Assembly (NCBI GenBank): GCA_002839445.1
Contig: PGYB01000001.1
Coordinates: 470,735-534,734 of the forward strand
Origin: Candidatus Riflebacteria bacterium HGW-Riflebacteria-1
GTDB lineage: Bacteria; Muiribacteriota; Ozemobacteria; Ozemobacterales; Ozemobacteraceae
Reading direction: 5' to 3'
Length of the DNA: 64,000 nucleotides
A program made the position numbers and the translations under genes. Shown here piece after piece: positions 8,241 to 17,117 of this stretch (positions within the stretch are counted from its first letter, which is position 1; each line of letters begins with the position of its first letter). The notes under the pieces were generated by a model that had not been told where the DNA came from, ran no database searches, and worked only from the letters and a program-made list of their open reading frames with translations.

Positions 8241-9134
8241 TTAGCCTTCGCCGCCGAGGTGAGAACGCTCTACCCCGAAGATGATCTTCATGGAAGCTGA
8301 AATATAGCCGAGCATCGCACCAACCAGAATTGCGCTCTGAGCGGCTGAACTCGGGTATGCCAGAATCCATTCCTTGATCAGGGCGATATCGAGTGACGGG
8401 CCGATGAACGGTATATAAGAGAGCAGTCGGCTCACCAGATTGCCTATCGGAACGTTGCCCAGCATTACGATGAAAGCTGCGCCCATCAGCAGGCCGGCCT
8501 CTTTTGACTTAACACGGAAAGCGCGGAAAGATGCTGATGCTACAAAGAAAGCAAGCAGAGAAAACATGGTTGCCTGAGCAGCCTTGAAAACTCCTTGAAA
8601 CAACACCTGCTGAAAGCTGTTGACCCAGGCCATGAAAGGGGTCTTAAGACGATAAGCGGGAGCGCGTTCAACCAATTTCTCGGTTGCTTCCTGCCCGGCA
8701 ACCGGGTCAGCGATGACATCAACAACGAGATTGCCTTCTTCATCTGTCGATGAGGCAGAAACGGTTACTGCACGGTCTGACAAGCTGTTCTCGGCAAGCA
8801 GATAATACTTGTCGCCAACGTTGATATTACGTTCAAACATCGGCCAGCTGCCTGACATGAAACCAAGTGTGGCCATGGTTACGAAACCGATAACCAGTGT
8901 CAGGCTGTAGCCCCAGCCTTCAACCTTGCGCGAAATCTTGTTAAGATTGAGACGCAACAGGCTGAACGCGCCGAGCAGCATGGTGAACGACATGATAACC
9001 TGAATCCACTTCGGAAAAGTGTCTTCAAGAGCCTTTACCGAGGGCAGAGCCGGGCCGCTGAAAAACGCCACGATCATGATAATCCCGGTAATGAAGGTAA
9101 TGATAAGCGGTAATGTTCTTTTAATAAAAAGCAT
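8241..9134 (-). CDS. Multi-pass membrane protein, unknown function
   Basis: This 297-residue protein has about six predicted helices: 7-27, 44-64, 72-95, about 180-200, about 210-228 and about 265-283. Between the third and fourth lies a loop of about 80 residues (GDKYYLLAENSLSDRAVTVS region), probably outside the membrane. No catalytic motif is visible. The start is preceded by GAGGTAGAC and the gap to the upstream gene is 11 bp, so it is co-transcribed. It resembles the other hydrophobic subunits in layout but not in sequence. Confidence 0.72.
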   Translation of the reverse strand: MLFIKRTLPLIITFITGIIMIVAFFSGPALPSVKALEDTFPKWIQVIMSFTMLLGAFSLLRLNLNKISRKVEGWGYSLTLVIGFVTMATLGFMSGSWPMFERNINVGDKYYLLAENSLSDRAVTVSASSTDEEGNLVVDVIADPVAGQEATEKLVERAPAYRLKTPFMAWVNSFQQVLFQGVFKAAQATMFSLLAFFVASASFRAFRVKSKEAGLLMGAAFIVMLGNVPIGNLVSRLLSYIPFIGPSLDIALIKEWILAYPSSAAQSAILVGAMLGYISASMKIIFGVERSHLGGEG

Positions 9135-9145
9135 CTGTGTCTACC

Positions 9146-10456
9146 TCATTTCAGCAGTCGCATAAAGTTTTCAGCCAGTGAAGCAAACACTGTACCGGCG
9201 CCATATTCGGTCTTGGCTATGGTTACCAGCAAAGTGCCGATGACCATCACTGCAATAATAAGCAGCTTGATCATGTCCTGACCTTTCAGCGAGCCGACTT
9301 CCTTTGGGTTTTTGGAAAGATAGGCCGATGCCGCGAAGAGCTCTTCGCCGATAAGCGTGTAATCGCAGGCCGCTACGAAGAACGGAATCTGCGACGGCTC
9401 AGCAGTACCAGCTATCTGAATGGCACCAACCGCGTTACCGGTTTCCGCCAGAATCAGAGACTCAGCGTAGAAAGTGCCGAGATAAAAGCAGGCAGCCGGT
9501 TTTTCGCGCATCATGATACCACCAACGCCGGCAACATAACCAAACTGGTCATCAGTAAGGTAGTTGATGCGGTCGGGGCGGTAAGCATCGGGGCGGCCCT
9601 TTTCGAGATATGACTGCTTAACGATTTCCTGGGCAACCGACATGACGAACGATCGTGTCATCGGTGCGAAAAGCGGAGTATCGTATTCAGCAGTCTTCTT
9701 GGCGACGTGGCCCATGATGGTAACGCCGGCAATTGTCTGAATGTCGTCCATGTCCATGATGCCGGGGATGTAAAGAACGCCGCGGCCCATTTCGGTAGCA
9801 CGACCAACTGCGTCTTCGAGAGCTGACAGACCGCTGATGCGTCTGATGAACAGCTCTTTGCCGCGCTGGGCATGGAAAGTGTAATAGCTGACAAACGCCA
9901 TCAGCGTCAGAATGACGACCAGAACGTTGGCGCGGGACATATCAAAATAATTCAAACTTGCAGGAACAACCGGTTCTTTTGCCGGCTCAGCAACAGCGAC
10001 AGCCACGGCAGCCGGCTCAATTGGCGCGGCAACAGCTGTTTCACTGGTTGCAGCAACCGGCTCGGCGGCTACTGGAACGTCGACATCCGGCACTTCTACC
10101 GGGTCGGCAACTACTGAAGCTGCTGCTTCGACAGTTGCGGCAGGCTCGACAACTGCTGGTGCAGGTATCTGTGCTGCTGGTTCTTCGCTGGCAGTTTCTG
10201 CGGTGACAGCCGGCAGTTCGCTGATCTCGGGAATCGCCTGGGCATCGGGGGCGGGAGCTGCAGCTTCGCCATCGTCGCCAATAACGTCTGCCGTAATTTC
10301 AGTCATCTCAGACTGTAAAGCGGTGGCAGCCGGAACTTCTTCCTGCTGGGCCACAAGAACCATAGTCGATACCAGACACAGGAAAAGCGCCAGAATGGGC
10401 AACAATCTCCTGGGCGGTCGCCAGACAACGCTCATGGAAAGACCTCCAAACGACAA
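9146..10456 (-). CDS. Membrane protein with Ala/Pro-rich linker and DUF6754-like domain
   Basis: This 436-residue protein is the first gene of the operon. It has an N-terminal signal-like helix (about 15-35) and a low-complexity Ala/Pro/Val/Glu linker (about 38-165). A second helix (about 174-193) precedes a conserved-looking domain, RGKELFIRRISGLSALEDAVGRA to ACDYTLIGEELFAASAYLS, and a last helix lies near 405-422. Segments such as MGRGVLYIPGIMDMDDIQT resemble the uncharacterised DUF6754 membrane family as I remember it; a profile search is needed. The linker could span the periplasm or cell wall. An almost consensus promoter lies 20-50 bp upstream. Confidence 0.72.
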   Translation of the reverse strand: MSFGGLSMSVVWRPPRRLLPILALFLCLVSTMVLVAQQEEVPAATALQSEMTEITADVIGDDGEAAAPAPDAQAIPEISELPAVTAETASEEPAAQIPAPAVVEPAATVEAAASVVADPVEVPDVDVPVAAEPVAATSETAVAAPIEPAAVAVAVAEPAKEPVVPASLNYFDMSRANVLVVILTLMAFVSYYTFHAQRGKELFIRRISGLSALEDAVGRATEMGRGVLYIPGIMDMDDIQTIAGVTIMGHVAKKTAEYDTPLFAPMTRSFVMSVAQEIVKQSYLEKGRPDAYRPDRINYLTDDQFGYVAGVGGIMMREKPAACFYLGTFYAESLILAETGNAVGAIQIAGTAEPSQIPFFVAACDYTLIGEELFAASAYLSKNPKEVGSLKGQDMIKLLIIAVMVIGTLLVTIAKTEYGAGTVFASLAENFMRLLK

Positions 10457-10477
10457 ATTTGCAATTACAAGCTATGG

Positions 10478-10506
10478 ATTATAAACGAGCCCTTCCGGGA
10501 AGTCAA
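10478..10506 (-). promoter_or_regulatory. Sigma-70-type promoter for the 2.1-10.5 kb operon
   Basis: Read on the minus strand, TTGACT (10501-10506) and TATAAT (10478-10483) are separated by exactly 17 bp. This is one mismatch from the vegetative consensus. The start codon of the first gene lies 21 bp below the -10 box. A GGAGG ribosome site lies between them. Confidence 0.8.
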
Positions 10507-10574
10507 CGAAACCGTACCCCGTGTACCGAGAGCAAGTTTTGATCTATCATCACCACAACATCTGCGTACGGTTA

Positions 10575-11570
10575 CTATCTTGTTTCTTTGGCGAAGTGGC
10601 AGGCAACTCGGTGACTTGGAGCGATCTCGCGCAGGGTCGGGCGGTGTTGACATTCGTTTGCAGCCTGCGGGCAGACCGCGCGGTAACAGCAACCTTCAAC
10701 ACTGACAGGCGCAGCGACTGCTGCTGTGATCTTTGGCAGAACGGCACCTTCGCGCAAAAAAAGCGCAGCTTCAAGCAGATGTTTTGTGTAGGGGTGACAG
10801 CCATGAGTCAACAGTTGATCAGCATTAAGCTCTTCAACCAGATGCCCGCGATATAGCAGAATAATACGGTCAGAAATCTGGCGCACCACTGCAACATCAT
10901 GCGAAACAAACAGCATCGCCAGGTTACGTTCAGCGCGCAACCTTATCAACAGCTCAAGAATCTGGGCCTGAACCGACACATCAAGTGCTGAAACCGCCTC
11001 GTCAGCGATCAAAAGTTTCGGATTAAGCATCAGAGCGCGACAGATGCCGATACGCTGCCGCTGCCCGCCGCTGAACTCTGACGGGTAGAGGTCAAGAGCG
11101 CCAGATTCGAGACCAACGTCAGCGAGAGTGCGAATCAAAAAGGTGTCGAGATCCTTTGCTGGCATCATCTTATGTATTTTGAGCGGTTCACAGATGATCT
11201 GCCGCACGGTCATACGTGGATCCAGCGAACCAAAAGGATCCTGAAATACCATCTGCATATCTTTTAAAATTGCCAGTCGCTCTAATCCATGCTGGCCAAA
11301 CATTTCGCGACCACAAAGTTTTGCGGTACCTGAATCAGGCTCGTAGATTCCCATAAGAACACGGGCCAGAGTCGACTTGCCAGAACCGCTTTCGCCAAGC
11401 ACACCAAGAGTCTCGCCGGAGGCGATCGAAAAACTCACATCATGCAAAGCGCGCAGGGCCTGGGGTTTGCTGCCCTTGAGACGATCGCTGATATTTTTCA
11501 ACATGCTGCGTTCAATCGCAAAACTGCGACTCAAGCCAGCCACTTCAAGAACCGGTGTAGTTACAGACAT
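10575..11570 (-). CDS. Oligopeptide/dipeptide ABC transporter ATPase (DppF/OppF type)
   Basis: This 331-residue cytoplasmic ATPase powers peptide import. It has Walker A GESGSGKST, Q-loop QDPFGSLDPR, signature FSGGQRQRIGICRAL, Walker B LLIADEAVSALD and an H-loop FVSHD. The C-terminal OppF-like extension carries cysteines (CCYRAVCPQAANEC). The Walker B-adjacent segment reads DEAVSALD, as in other OppF proteins. I chose the ATG at 11570, one base after the stop of the upstream ATPase; an upstream in-frame start would overlap that gene. It forms a pair with the next gene and a binding lipoprotein, but no permease is adjacent. Confidence 0.92.
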   Translation of the reverse strand: MSVTTPVLEVAGLSRSFAIERSMLKNISDRLKGSKPQALRALHDVSFSIASGETLGVLGESGSGKSTLARVLMGIYEPDSGTAKLCGREMFGQHGLERLAILKDMQMVFQDPFGSLDPRMTVRQIICEPLKIHKMMPAKDLDTFLIRTLADVGLESGALDLYPSEFSGGQRQRIGICRALMLNPKLLIADEAVSALDVSVQAQILELLIRLRAERNLAMLFVSHDVAVVRQISDRIILLYRGHLVEELNADQLLTHGCHPYTKHLLEAALFLREGAVLPKITAAVAAPVSVEGCCYRAVCPQAANECQHRPTLREIAPSHRVACHFAKETR

Positions 11571-11571
11571 T

Positions 11572-12549
11572 TCACACCAACCCCTTGTGCAGCGGGTAAA
11601 AACAATTAACCTGCCAGTCATCCGTTAACTTTGCCAGAGCAGGGCGCTGCGCTCGACAGGTTTCCTGCGCGTAGTGACAGCGGTCTGAATAAACACAACC
11701 TTTTGGCTTTTTGTCAGGTGCAGGAAGAGTGCCCGCTATCGAAACCGGCAATTTGCGCTCATTTACCAGACGCGGTAACGCCGACACCAGATCGGCGGTA
11801 TATGGGTGCGCCGGCGCTGCAAGAATACGCGAGGTAATACCAGTCTCAACCAGACAGCCGGCATAAAAAACCGCGAGCTGATCAGAAACCGCACGAATTA
11901 CACCAAGATCGTGGCTGATAAAAATCATACTGCGCTTGTGCTGTTCGATCTGCTGGCGAAGTTCCGAAAGCAGTTGCACCTGCAGCGCCGCATCGATAGC
12001 AGTCGTTGGCTCATCTGCAATTATCAGTTCAGGTTCGAGAACCAGTGCCATCGCAATCATGGCGCGTTGCCGCATGCCACCGCTTAGCTGATGGGGGTAA
12101 GAGTGCATAAACTTTTCAGGTTCGCTGAAACCGGCGCGTTCGAGAGCCAGCATGATCTTTGCATCAGCGTCAGCCCTGCTGCTGGCCGGAAAATGGGCAT
12201 AAACTGTCTCGGCAATCTGGTCATACAGCGTCATCAATGGATTCATCGCTGTCATCGGTTCCTGAAATATAAAGCCAACCTTACGACCGCGCAAATGGCG
12301 CAATTCAGCTTCGCTGGCCGTCAATATCTGGCAACCATCAAAATCAATAGTGCCACTGCGTGCATGAACAGAGCCTCGGGGCAGAAGCGCGGCAACGCTC
12401 ATTGCCAGCACCGACTTGCCAGAGCCTGATTCACCGGCAATTCCAAGGCAGCAGCCTTTTTTCACATGCAACGAAACCTTCTCGATTACCGGCAGAATGC
12501 GTCCGTCGCTTCCCTTGAGCTGTAATGAAAAATTATCGATTTTAAGCAA
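11572..12549 (-). CDS. Oligopeptide/dipeptide ABC transporter ATPase (DppD/OppD type)
   Basis: This 325-residue ATPase has Walker A GESGSGKSV, Q-loop QEPMTAMNPLMTL, signature LSGGMRQRAMIAMAL, Walker B LIIADEPTTAID and an H-loop FISHD. The C-terminal tail has the cysteines common in DppD/OppD (CVYSDRCHYAQETC). These tails can bind an iron-sulfur cluster in relatives. The start is TTG at 12547-12549, weakly preceded by CAGG. It lies 12 bp below the binding-protein gene and one base above the second ATPase, so the three are one operon. Confidence 0.92.
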   Translation of the reverse strand: MLKIDNFSLQLKGSDGRILPVIEKVSLHVKKGCCLGIAGESGSGKSVLAMSVAALLPRGSVHARSGTIDFDGCQILTASEAELRHLRGRKVGFIFQEPMTAMNPLMTLYDQIAETVYAHFPASSRADADAKIMLALERAGFSEPEKFMHSYPHQLSGGMRQRAMIAMALVLEPELIIADEPTTAIDAALQVQLLSELRQQIEQHKRSMIFISHDLGVIRAVSDQLAVFYAGCLVETGITSRILAAPAHPYTADLVSALPRLVNERKLPVSIAGTLPAPDKKPKGCVYSDRCHYAQETCRAQRPALAKLTDDWQVNCFYPLHKGLV

Positions 12550-12561
12550 GGCAGACCTGAC

Positions 12562-14256
12562 TTACAGAGACGAGCTTGTAGAGCCAAAGAGCAGACGCCA
12601 GTTCATGACGTCATCCCAGACTGTGCTCGAAGCAAGCGAAGTGCCGGATTCACCGTGATAGAGCCCGATATCGTTGGGCTGCAACAGAAAGGCCACCGGC
12701 CGATGTTCTTCGAGAAAAGCACCAATTTTATCACGAGCGGCCTGAGTCTCGTCATCGACAAAGACCGAGTCGAGCTTGTTCAGCGCGCTATCTAGCTCTG
12801 CATCAGCAACACCGGCAAAGTTAAGACTGTCGAGAATAGCTGGCGACGAATGCAGCAAAGCGGTCCAGTTGCCTGCTGCCGGCAGCTGGTAACTCAGCAG
12901 CGCGGTATCAAAATTGCCGGCGCGCAGTCGGCCACCGACGAACTCAGCCCAGGAAACCGCTTCTACCACGGCTTTGATTCCGACACGCTGCAGATCTTCC
13001 GCGAGCTTGTCGGCCATTACCCGACGCAAAAGATTGTCGTCATTGACCAGAATGCCAATCTGACAAGGCTTGCCGGCGGCTTCCCTGATGCCGTCGCCGT
13101 CGCTGTCTTTGATTCCGGCTTCGTCGAGCAACTGCAACGCCCGCGCCAGACGGATGGTCTGACTCTCAGCCGGGATGGTTGCGCTGGCGAGAGGGTTTTC
13201 ATAGAGCAGTCTGGCATCAGCGTGGAACTGGTTTTTCATTTTTGCACGGTCAGCGATCAGATCGAGAGCCTGTCTGAACTTTGCGCTGTCGAACGGTGCC
13301 CGACGGTTGTTGAACACCCACAGCATACGGGCCGGATTCGGGTAGCGCACAAATCTGACGCCGTCAATTTTCATCATCTCAAGCTGTTCAGCCAGCATTG
13401 ACGGCAGATTAAGCCAGTCATAACGCTTTGAGCGGAAATCCGAGATCAGCTGCTGATAATTAAAGCTGCTATGAATCAGCACTTGCGGCCGCGAAGCGAC
13501 ACCCGCATCAAAAAAGTGCTGGTTTGGCTCAAGCAGCAGATAAGAACCCTTGTCACGCTCCTTGATTGCGTATGGGCCAAGGCCGACCGGGTTGTCGATA
13601 TAAGTCGCCCAGGTGTAAGAAGCGGGCTTTTCAGCCGACGCATCTTTTTTGAAAGCTGATGGCAACACCGGTTCAGAGTATTCGAGGTCTTTGAGAAGGT
13701 GTGAAGGCATAACTCCGACGGTAAGCAGATCGAGATACTGCCGCGAGTCGCTGGCAAAGACTATTCTGGTGCGCTTGCCCTGACCAAAAGATGAAATGCT
13801 GACAACACCCTTTACCAGCTCAGCATAAGGGCTCTGCACCTTTTCGCTCTGCATCTGCTGAAAAGTGAATTCGAGATCGCGCGGGTCAAAAGCGGTGCCA
13901 TCATGCCATTTGAGGTCGTTTTTCCAGACCGCTTCGAGAATGACAGTGCCATTTTCGCCGGGACTGAGCCAGTATGAATCAAACAGATAGGGAGTAAAAG
14001 TGCCATCGGCAAGCTTTCTGATCGGACTGGCGTGTACAAAATTACTCACCATGCGGCTGTGCTCGCTGCTCAGGTGGCCGATCGGATTGAGACCCATCGG
14101 GTCGCCATAAATACCAATGCGAACAACCTTGCCGTTGCTATCTTTGAGCATGGCGTCAATGTTTTCGGGGAGAGTGACTTTCTTCTGGCAGCATCCGCTG
14201 CTGATAAGTGCGACGACAATTACCGCCAGAAATACAAGAGTGCGTGAATTTTTCAT
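12562..14256 (-). CDS. Peptide ABC transporter solute-binding lipoprotein, family 5
   Basis: This 564-residue protein begins with a lipoprotein signal peptide ending in the lipobox ISSGC (Cys22), so it is membrane-anchored outside the cytoplasm. The rest is an SBP_bac_5 (DppA/OppA) fold, with YGDPMGLNPIG near the N-terminus, the DLKWHDGTAFDPRDLEFTF signature (about 115-133) and WVFNNRRAPFDSAKFRQALD (about 310-330). It captures peptides or similar solutes and delivers them to the permease. It is first in the operon with two ATPases; its permeases are probably those at 36882-38656 or elsewhere. GGAAAG precedes the ATG. Confidence 0.9.
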   Translation of the reverse strand: MKNSRTLVFLAVIVVALISSGCCQKKVTLPENIDAMLKDSNGKVVRIGIYGDPMGLNPIGHLSSEHSRMVSNFVHASPIRKLADGTFTPYLFDSYWLSPGENGTVILEAVWKNDLKWHDGTAFDPRDLEFTFQQMQSEKVQSPYAELVKGVVSISSFGQGKRTRIVFASDSRQYLDLLTVGVMPSHLLKDLEYSEPVLPSAFKKDASAEKPASYTWATYIDNPVGLGPYAIKERDKGSYLLLEPNQHFFDAGVASRPQVLIHSSFNYQQLISDFRSKRYDWLNLPSMLAEQLEMMKIDGVRFVRYPNPARMLWVFNNRRAPFDSAKFRQALDLIADRAKMKNQFHADARLLYENPLASATIPAESQTIRLARALQLLDEAGIKDSDGDGIREAAGKPCQIGILVNDDNLLRRVMADKLAEDLQRVGIKAVVEAVSWAEFVGGRLRAGNFDTALLSYQLPAAGNWTALLHSSPAILDSLNFAGVADAELDSALNKLDSVFVDDETQAARDKIGAFLEEHRPVAFLLQPNDIGLYHGESGTSLASSTVWDDVMNWRLLFGSTSSSL

Positions 14257-14273
14257 AACTTTCCTTGACTATT

Positions 14274-17117
14274 TCAGGGTTCGACAGCTGGCGAAGCCGT
14301 CAGAGGAGCAGCAGCAGAAGTCGCCACATTCGGCAGAACAACCGGAACACCTTCAATCACCGCATCAGGCAATTGCGGCTGCGGAATGCTTACCGGCTGC
14401 CCGTCGATAACCGCGTTTGGCAGGGGCTGTTGCGGCGGCGCTATTGGTGCTTCGGCCGGTAGTCTGTTAATTTTTACCAACAGGTCTTCAGCCCACTTTT
14501 TCTGTTGTGGGCTTACAGTTCGCGCGCTGTGCAGGCGCTGCAAAATCGGCATTGCGTGTACGCCCTGACCGCTGTTCAGAAGGTTCTGCACCATGCCAAT
14601 TTCAGCTTCGGTTACCGAAGCGATCAGCGACTCAGCGTGCTGTTTGATTTCTGGTGGAGCCGCCGAGAGGGCAACTTCTTCGAGATGCGGCCGCGCAAGA
14701 TCGAGGCGTTGCGATCTGATATAAACCACGCCAAGGTCGCGCTTGAACACCATGTTATCGGGGTGCAATTCAAGAGCTTTCTGCAAGGCGATTTCAGCGC
14801 GGCCCTGGTCGCCAAGATTCGACGCAGCGATTCCGAGAATGTTGAGCATGGTCGGGTCGCGATCGGCCACCTGCTCAGAGACGCTGGCAGACAAATTGAA
14901 TGCTTCCTGCCACTTCTGCTGACCGGCCTTGATGACGGCGAGAGAAGCCTTGGCCTGCAGTTCAAAGCCTTCGAACTTGAGGGCGCGGGTAAGATAAGTC
15001 TCGGCCTGCCCCATCAGCTCAGTGCGGCGATCTTCTGGAATCGGGTATCTCGTGATGTCGAGCGCGATTTTGCCGGCATACATGTAGTAAATCGAGCGGG
15101 CATTACCGCAGGTCAGGTCGAGACCCTGAGTCGCGTAACGATAGCCTTCGGCAAGGTTGGCGAGCAGATGATAGTAGACATGCATCTTGCGGAAAACCGC
15201 TGAATGGTAGGTCGAGCGCGCGTTATAATTGATGTTCTTGAACGCTTTGTCTGCGTAGTTCAGCGCCAGCTCAGCGTCTTTCTGCTGTTCGTAGATTTGC
15301 GACAATTTGAGATAGGGGTCGCCGGGCAGCGGGTCAAGCTCAATCGCGCGCAGAAGCATCGATTTGGCGGCGTTCTGCGCCTCGGGCTGGGTGTGGCGCA
15401 TATACATGTCAGCGTTTCTGACGAGTTCGTCAGCCTGCCAGCAACGGTGCTCATAATAGGCACCCATCGCCGACGAAACCGCAGCCAGCATAGCAAAAAC
15501 CACGCCAACAACCGGTTTAACCGGCAATTGCCGGCGCTCGAGCGGTGACAAAAAGAAGTCGGTTTCGGTTAAAACCGGAACCAGAGCAAGAAACAGCACG
15601 GCATAAACCGCCGTTTCGATGCGATGAAATGGAAAGTCAGGCAGGGCTGCGAGCAACTGTGCCACCATGGCGGCTGCGATTCCAATCAACAGAATGTGAT
15701 CGCCGTTCATCTGCCCTTCGGCCCTGGCAAAAATTTCGCGGCGCAAAGCGCCCTGAATGCTGGCAAAAAATCTGAAAACAAGGAAACATAATAGAATAAG
15801 GCCGGTGATTCCCATTTCTGCTACGACCTGAAGCCAGTCATTGTGAGCCTGACGGAAAGTAACCGCGGTAAACGTCTCTTTATTGGCGTCGCTGAAGGTT
15901 TCAGCTTCCTGGTATGGGAAAAAGTGTTTGAAAGAACCAAAGCCGCGACCGAACATCCAGCCGCCAACCGAGCGGTTAAAGCTTTGAATCGTGGCATACC
16001 AGACCCACATGCGCTCATAGGTGTTGCTGACCGTGCGTTCAAGCGTCAGTGTCCATTTAAGCTTGTCGAGAACGCTATCGGTTTTCATGGTCTGCATGGT
16101 AACCGCAAAAAGACCGATAAAAATCAACACCACAGCCACAATGAAAAAGCGCGCGTGGCGCTTGATCAGATTGCGGTTTCGATCGTTGAGCGCAAGCATG
16201 ATGACCATGTAGACAATACCGACGCCGATGCCGATTATTGCAGCTCGGCAACGCGTTATGTACATGCCATACAGCATCCAGGCAAAGAGAAACATCGAGA
16301 CCATTTTCATGGCAAGACTGCGATAATAGAAAAAGAAAGCCAGCGGCAAAAATGCCGTGAACATCGCGAAAGTGCCGAGATAGTTGCGGTTTCCGAAGGT
16401 CGAAACTACCGAAAACATCTGGCGTTTCGGGTCGGCAAGCTGCGGGAATAGCGGGATGTAATACCCGTTGGGGTCGATTCTACCTGCTTCAACGTCGTCT
16501 CTGACAAAGCTTACCAGGTGCTGCGCGTCGAATTTGAAATAGAAGTTGTAGGTTTCCATGATGCCGATGCTCGAAGTCGCAATACCGGTAAAGATGACGA
16601 CCCATAATATCAGTTCGACCTGCCAGCGGCTGCGCACAACATTAACTATTAACGGAAACAGCAGTAGAATGCTGAAAGCTCCACGCAGATCGCGCACGGC
16701 CGAGGGCATGTTGTAATTCCAGAGCACCGAGAAGGTGGCGAAACCAAAAAACAGCGCGAGCGGAAGATCCATGCTGGTTCGCGCCAGCACGATTTTTCGG
16801 CGGGTAAAAATGCGCGTGCAGTAAATGCCGGCGAGCAGCACTATCGCTATCTTCGAAAAGAATTCTTTTGGTGTCAGAAAATTTTCGGTCGTGGCGCGAC
16901 TGTAAAGAAACGGCATGATCAACACGACCAGCAAAATACCAATATAGACGATCCAGTCGGTTATCGACAGGTCGGCGCGCGCCTCTTTCGGGTCTTTGCG
17001 GAAAAGTCGATAGAGAGCTTCCTCGATCGGTTCGAGAAACGTTGCCGCGGGCGCTCTGGTGACCGTCGCCTGCTGTTCGTCATCAACTGTATTCCTGCGC
17101 CCCTTGTGCTTAGCCAT
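14274..17117 (-). CDS. O-antigen-ligase-like membrane protein fused to TPR domain
   Basis: The 947-residue protein has about a dozen membrane helices (about 51-545), with a Wzy_C / O-antigen-ligase signature AHNDWLQVVAEMGITG (about 424-439) preceded by FGRGFGSFKHFF. A TPR-type repeat region follows (about 575-870), and then a Pro/Ala-rich tail (890-947). Such proteins join or polymerise sugar chains on a lipid carrier or on proteins at the outer face of the inner membrane; the TPR part could bind acceptor proteins such as pilins. The start codon overlaps the pseudopilin stop (ATGA), so the two are translated together, which makes glycosylation of the pilin an attractive inference. The class cannot be settled between ligase, polymerase and protein O-oligosaccharyltransferase. 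Confidence 0.82.
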   Translation of the reverse strand: MAKHKGRRNTVDDEQQATVTRAPAATFLEPIEEALYRLFRKDPKEARADLSITDWIVYIGILLVVLIMPFLYSRATTENFLTPKEFFSKIAIVLLAGIYCTRIFTRRKIVLARTSMDLPLALFFGFATFSVLWNYNMPSAVRDLRGAFSILLLFPLIVNVVRSRWQVELILWVVIFTGIATSSIGIMETYNFYFKFDAQHLVSFVRDDVEAGRIDPNGYYIPLFPQLADPKRQMFSVVSTFGNRNYLGTFAMFTAFLPLAFFFYYRSLAMKMVSMFLFAWMLYGMYITRCRAAIIGIGVGIVYMVIMLALNDRNRNLIKRHARFFIVAVVLIFIGLFAVTMQTMKTDSVLDKLKWTLTLERTVSNTYERMWVWYATIQSFNRSVGGWMFGRGFGSFKHFFPYQEAETFSDANKETFTAVTFRQAHNDWLQVVAEMGITGLILLCFLVFRFFASIQGALRREIFARAEGQMNGDHILLIGIAAAMVAQLLAALPDFPFHRIETAVYAVLFLALVPVLTETDFFLSPLERRQLPVKPVVGVVFAMLAAVSSAMGAYYEHRCWQADELVRNADMYMRHTQPEAQNAAKSMLLRAIELDPLPGDPYLKLSQIYEQQKDAELALNYADKAFKNINYNARSTYHSAVFRKMHVYYHLLANLAEGYRYATQGLDLTCGNARSIYYMYAGKIALDITRYPIPEDRRTELMGQAETYLTRALKFEGFELQAKASLAVIKAGQQKWQEAFNLSASVSEQVADRDPTMLNILGIAASNLGDQGRAEIALQKALELHPDNMVFKRDLGVVYIRSQRLDLARPHLEEVALSAAPPEIKQHAESLIASVTEAEIGMVQNLLNSGQGVHAMPILQRLHSARTVSPQQKKWAEDLLVKINRLPAEAPIAPPQQPLPNAVIDGQPVSIPQPQLPDAVIEGVPVVLPNVATSAAAPLTASPAVEP

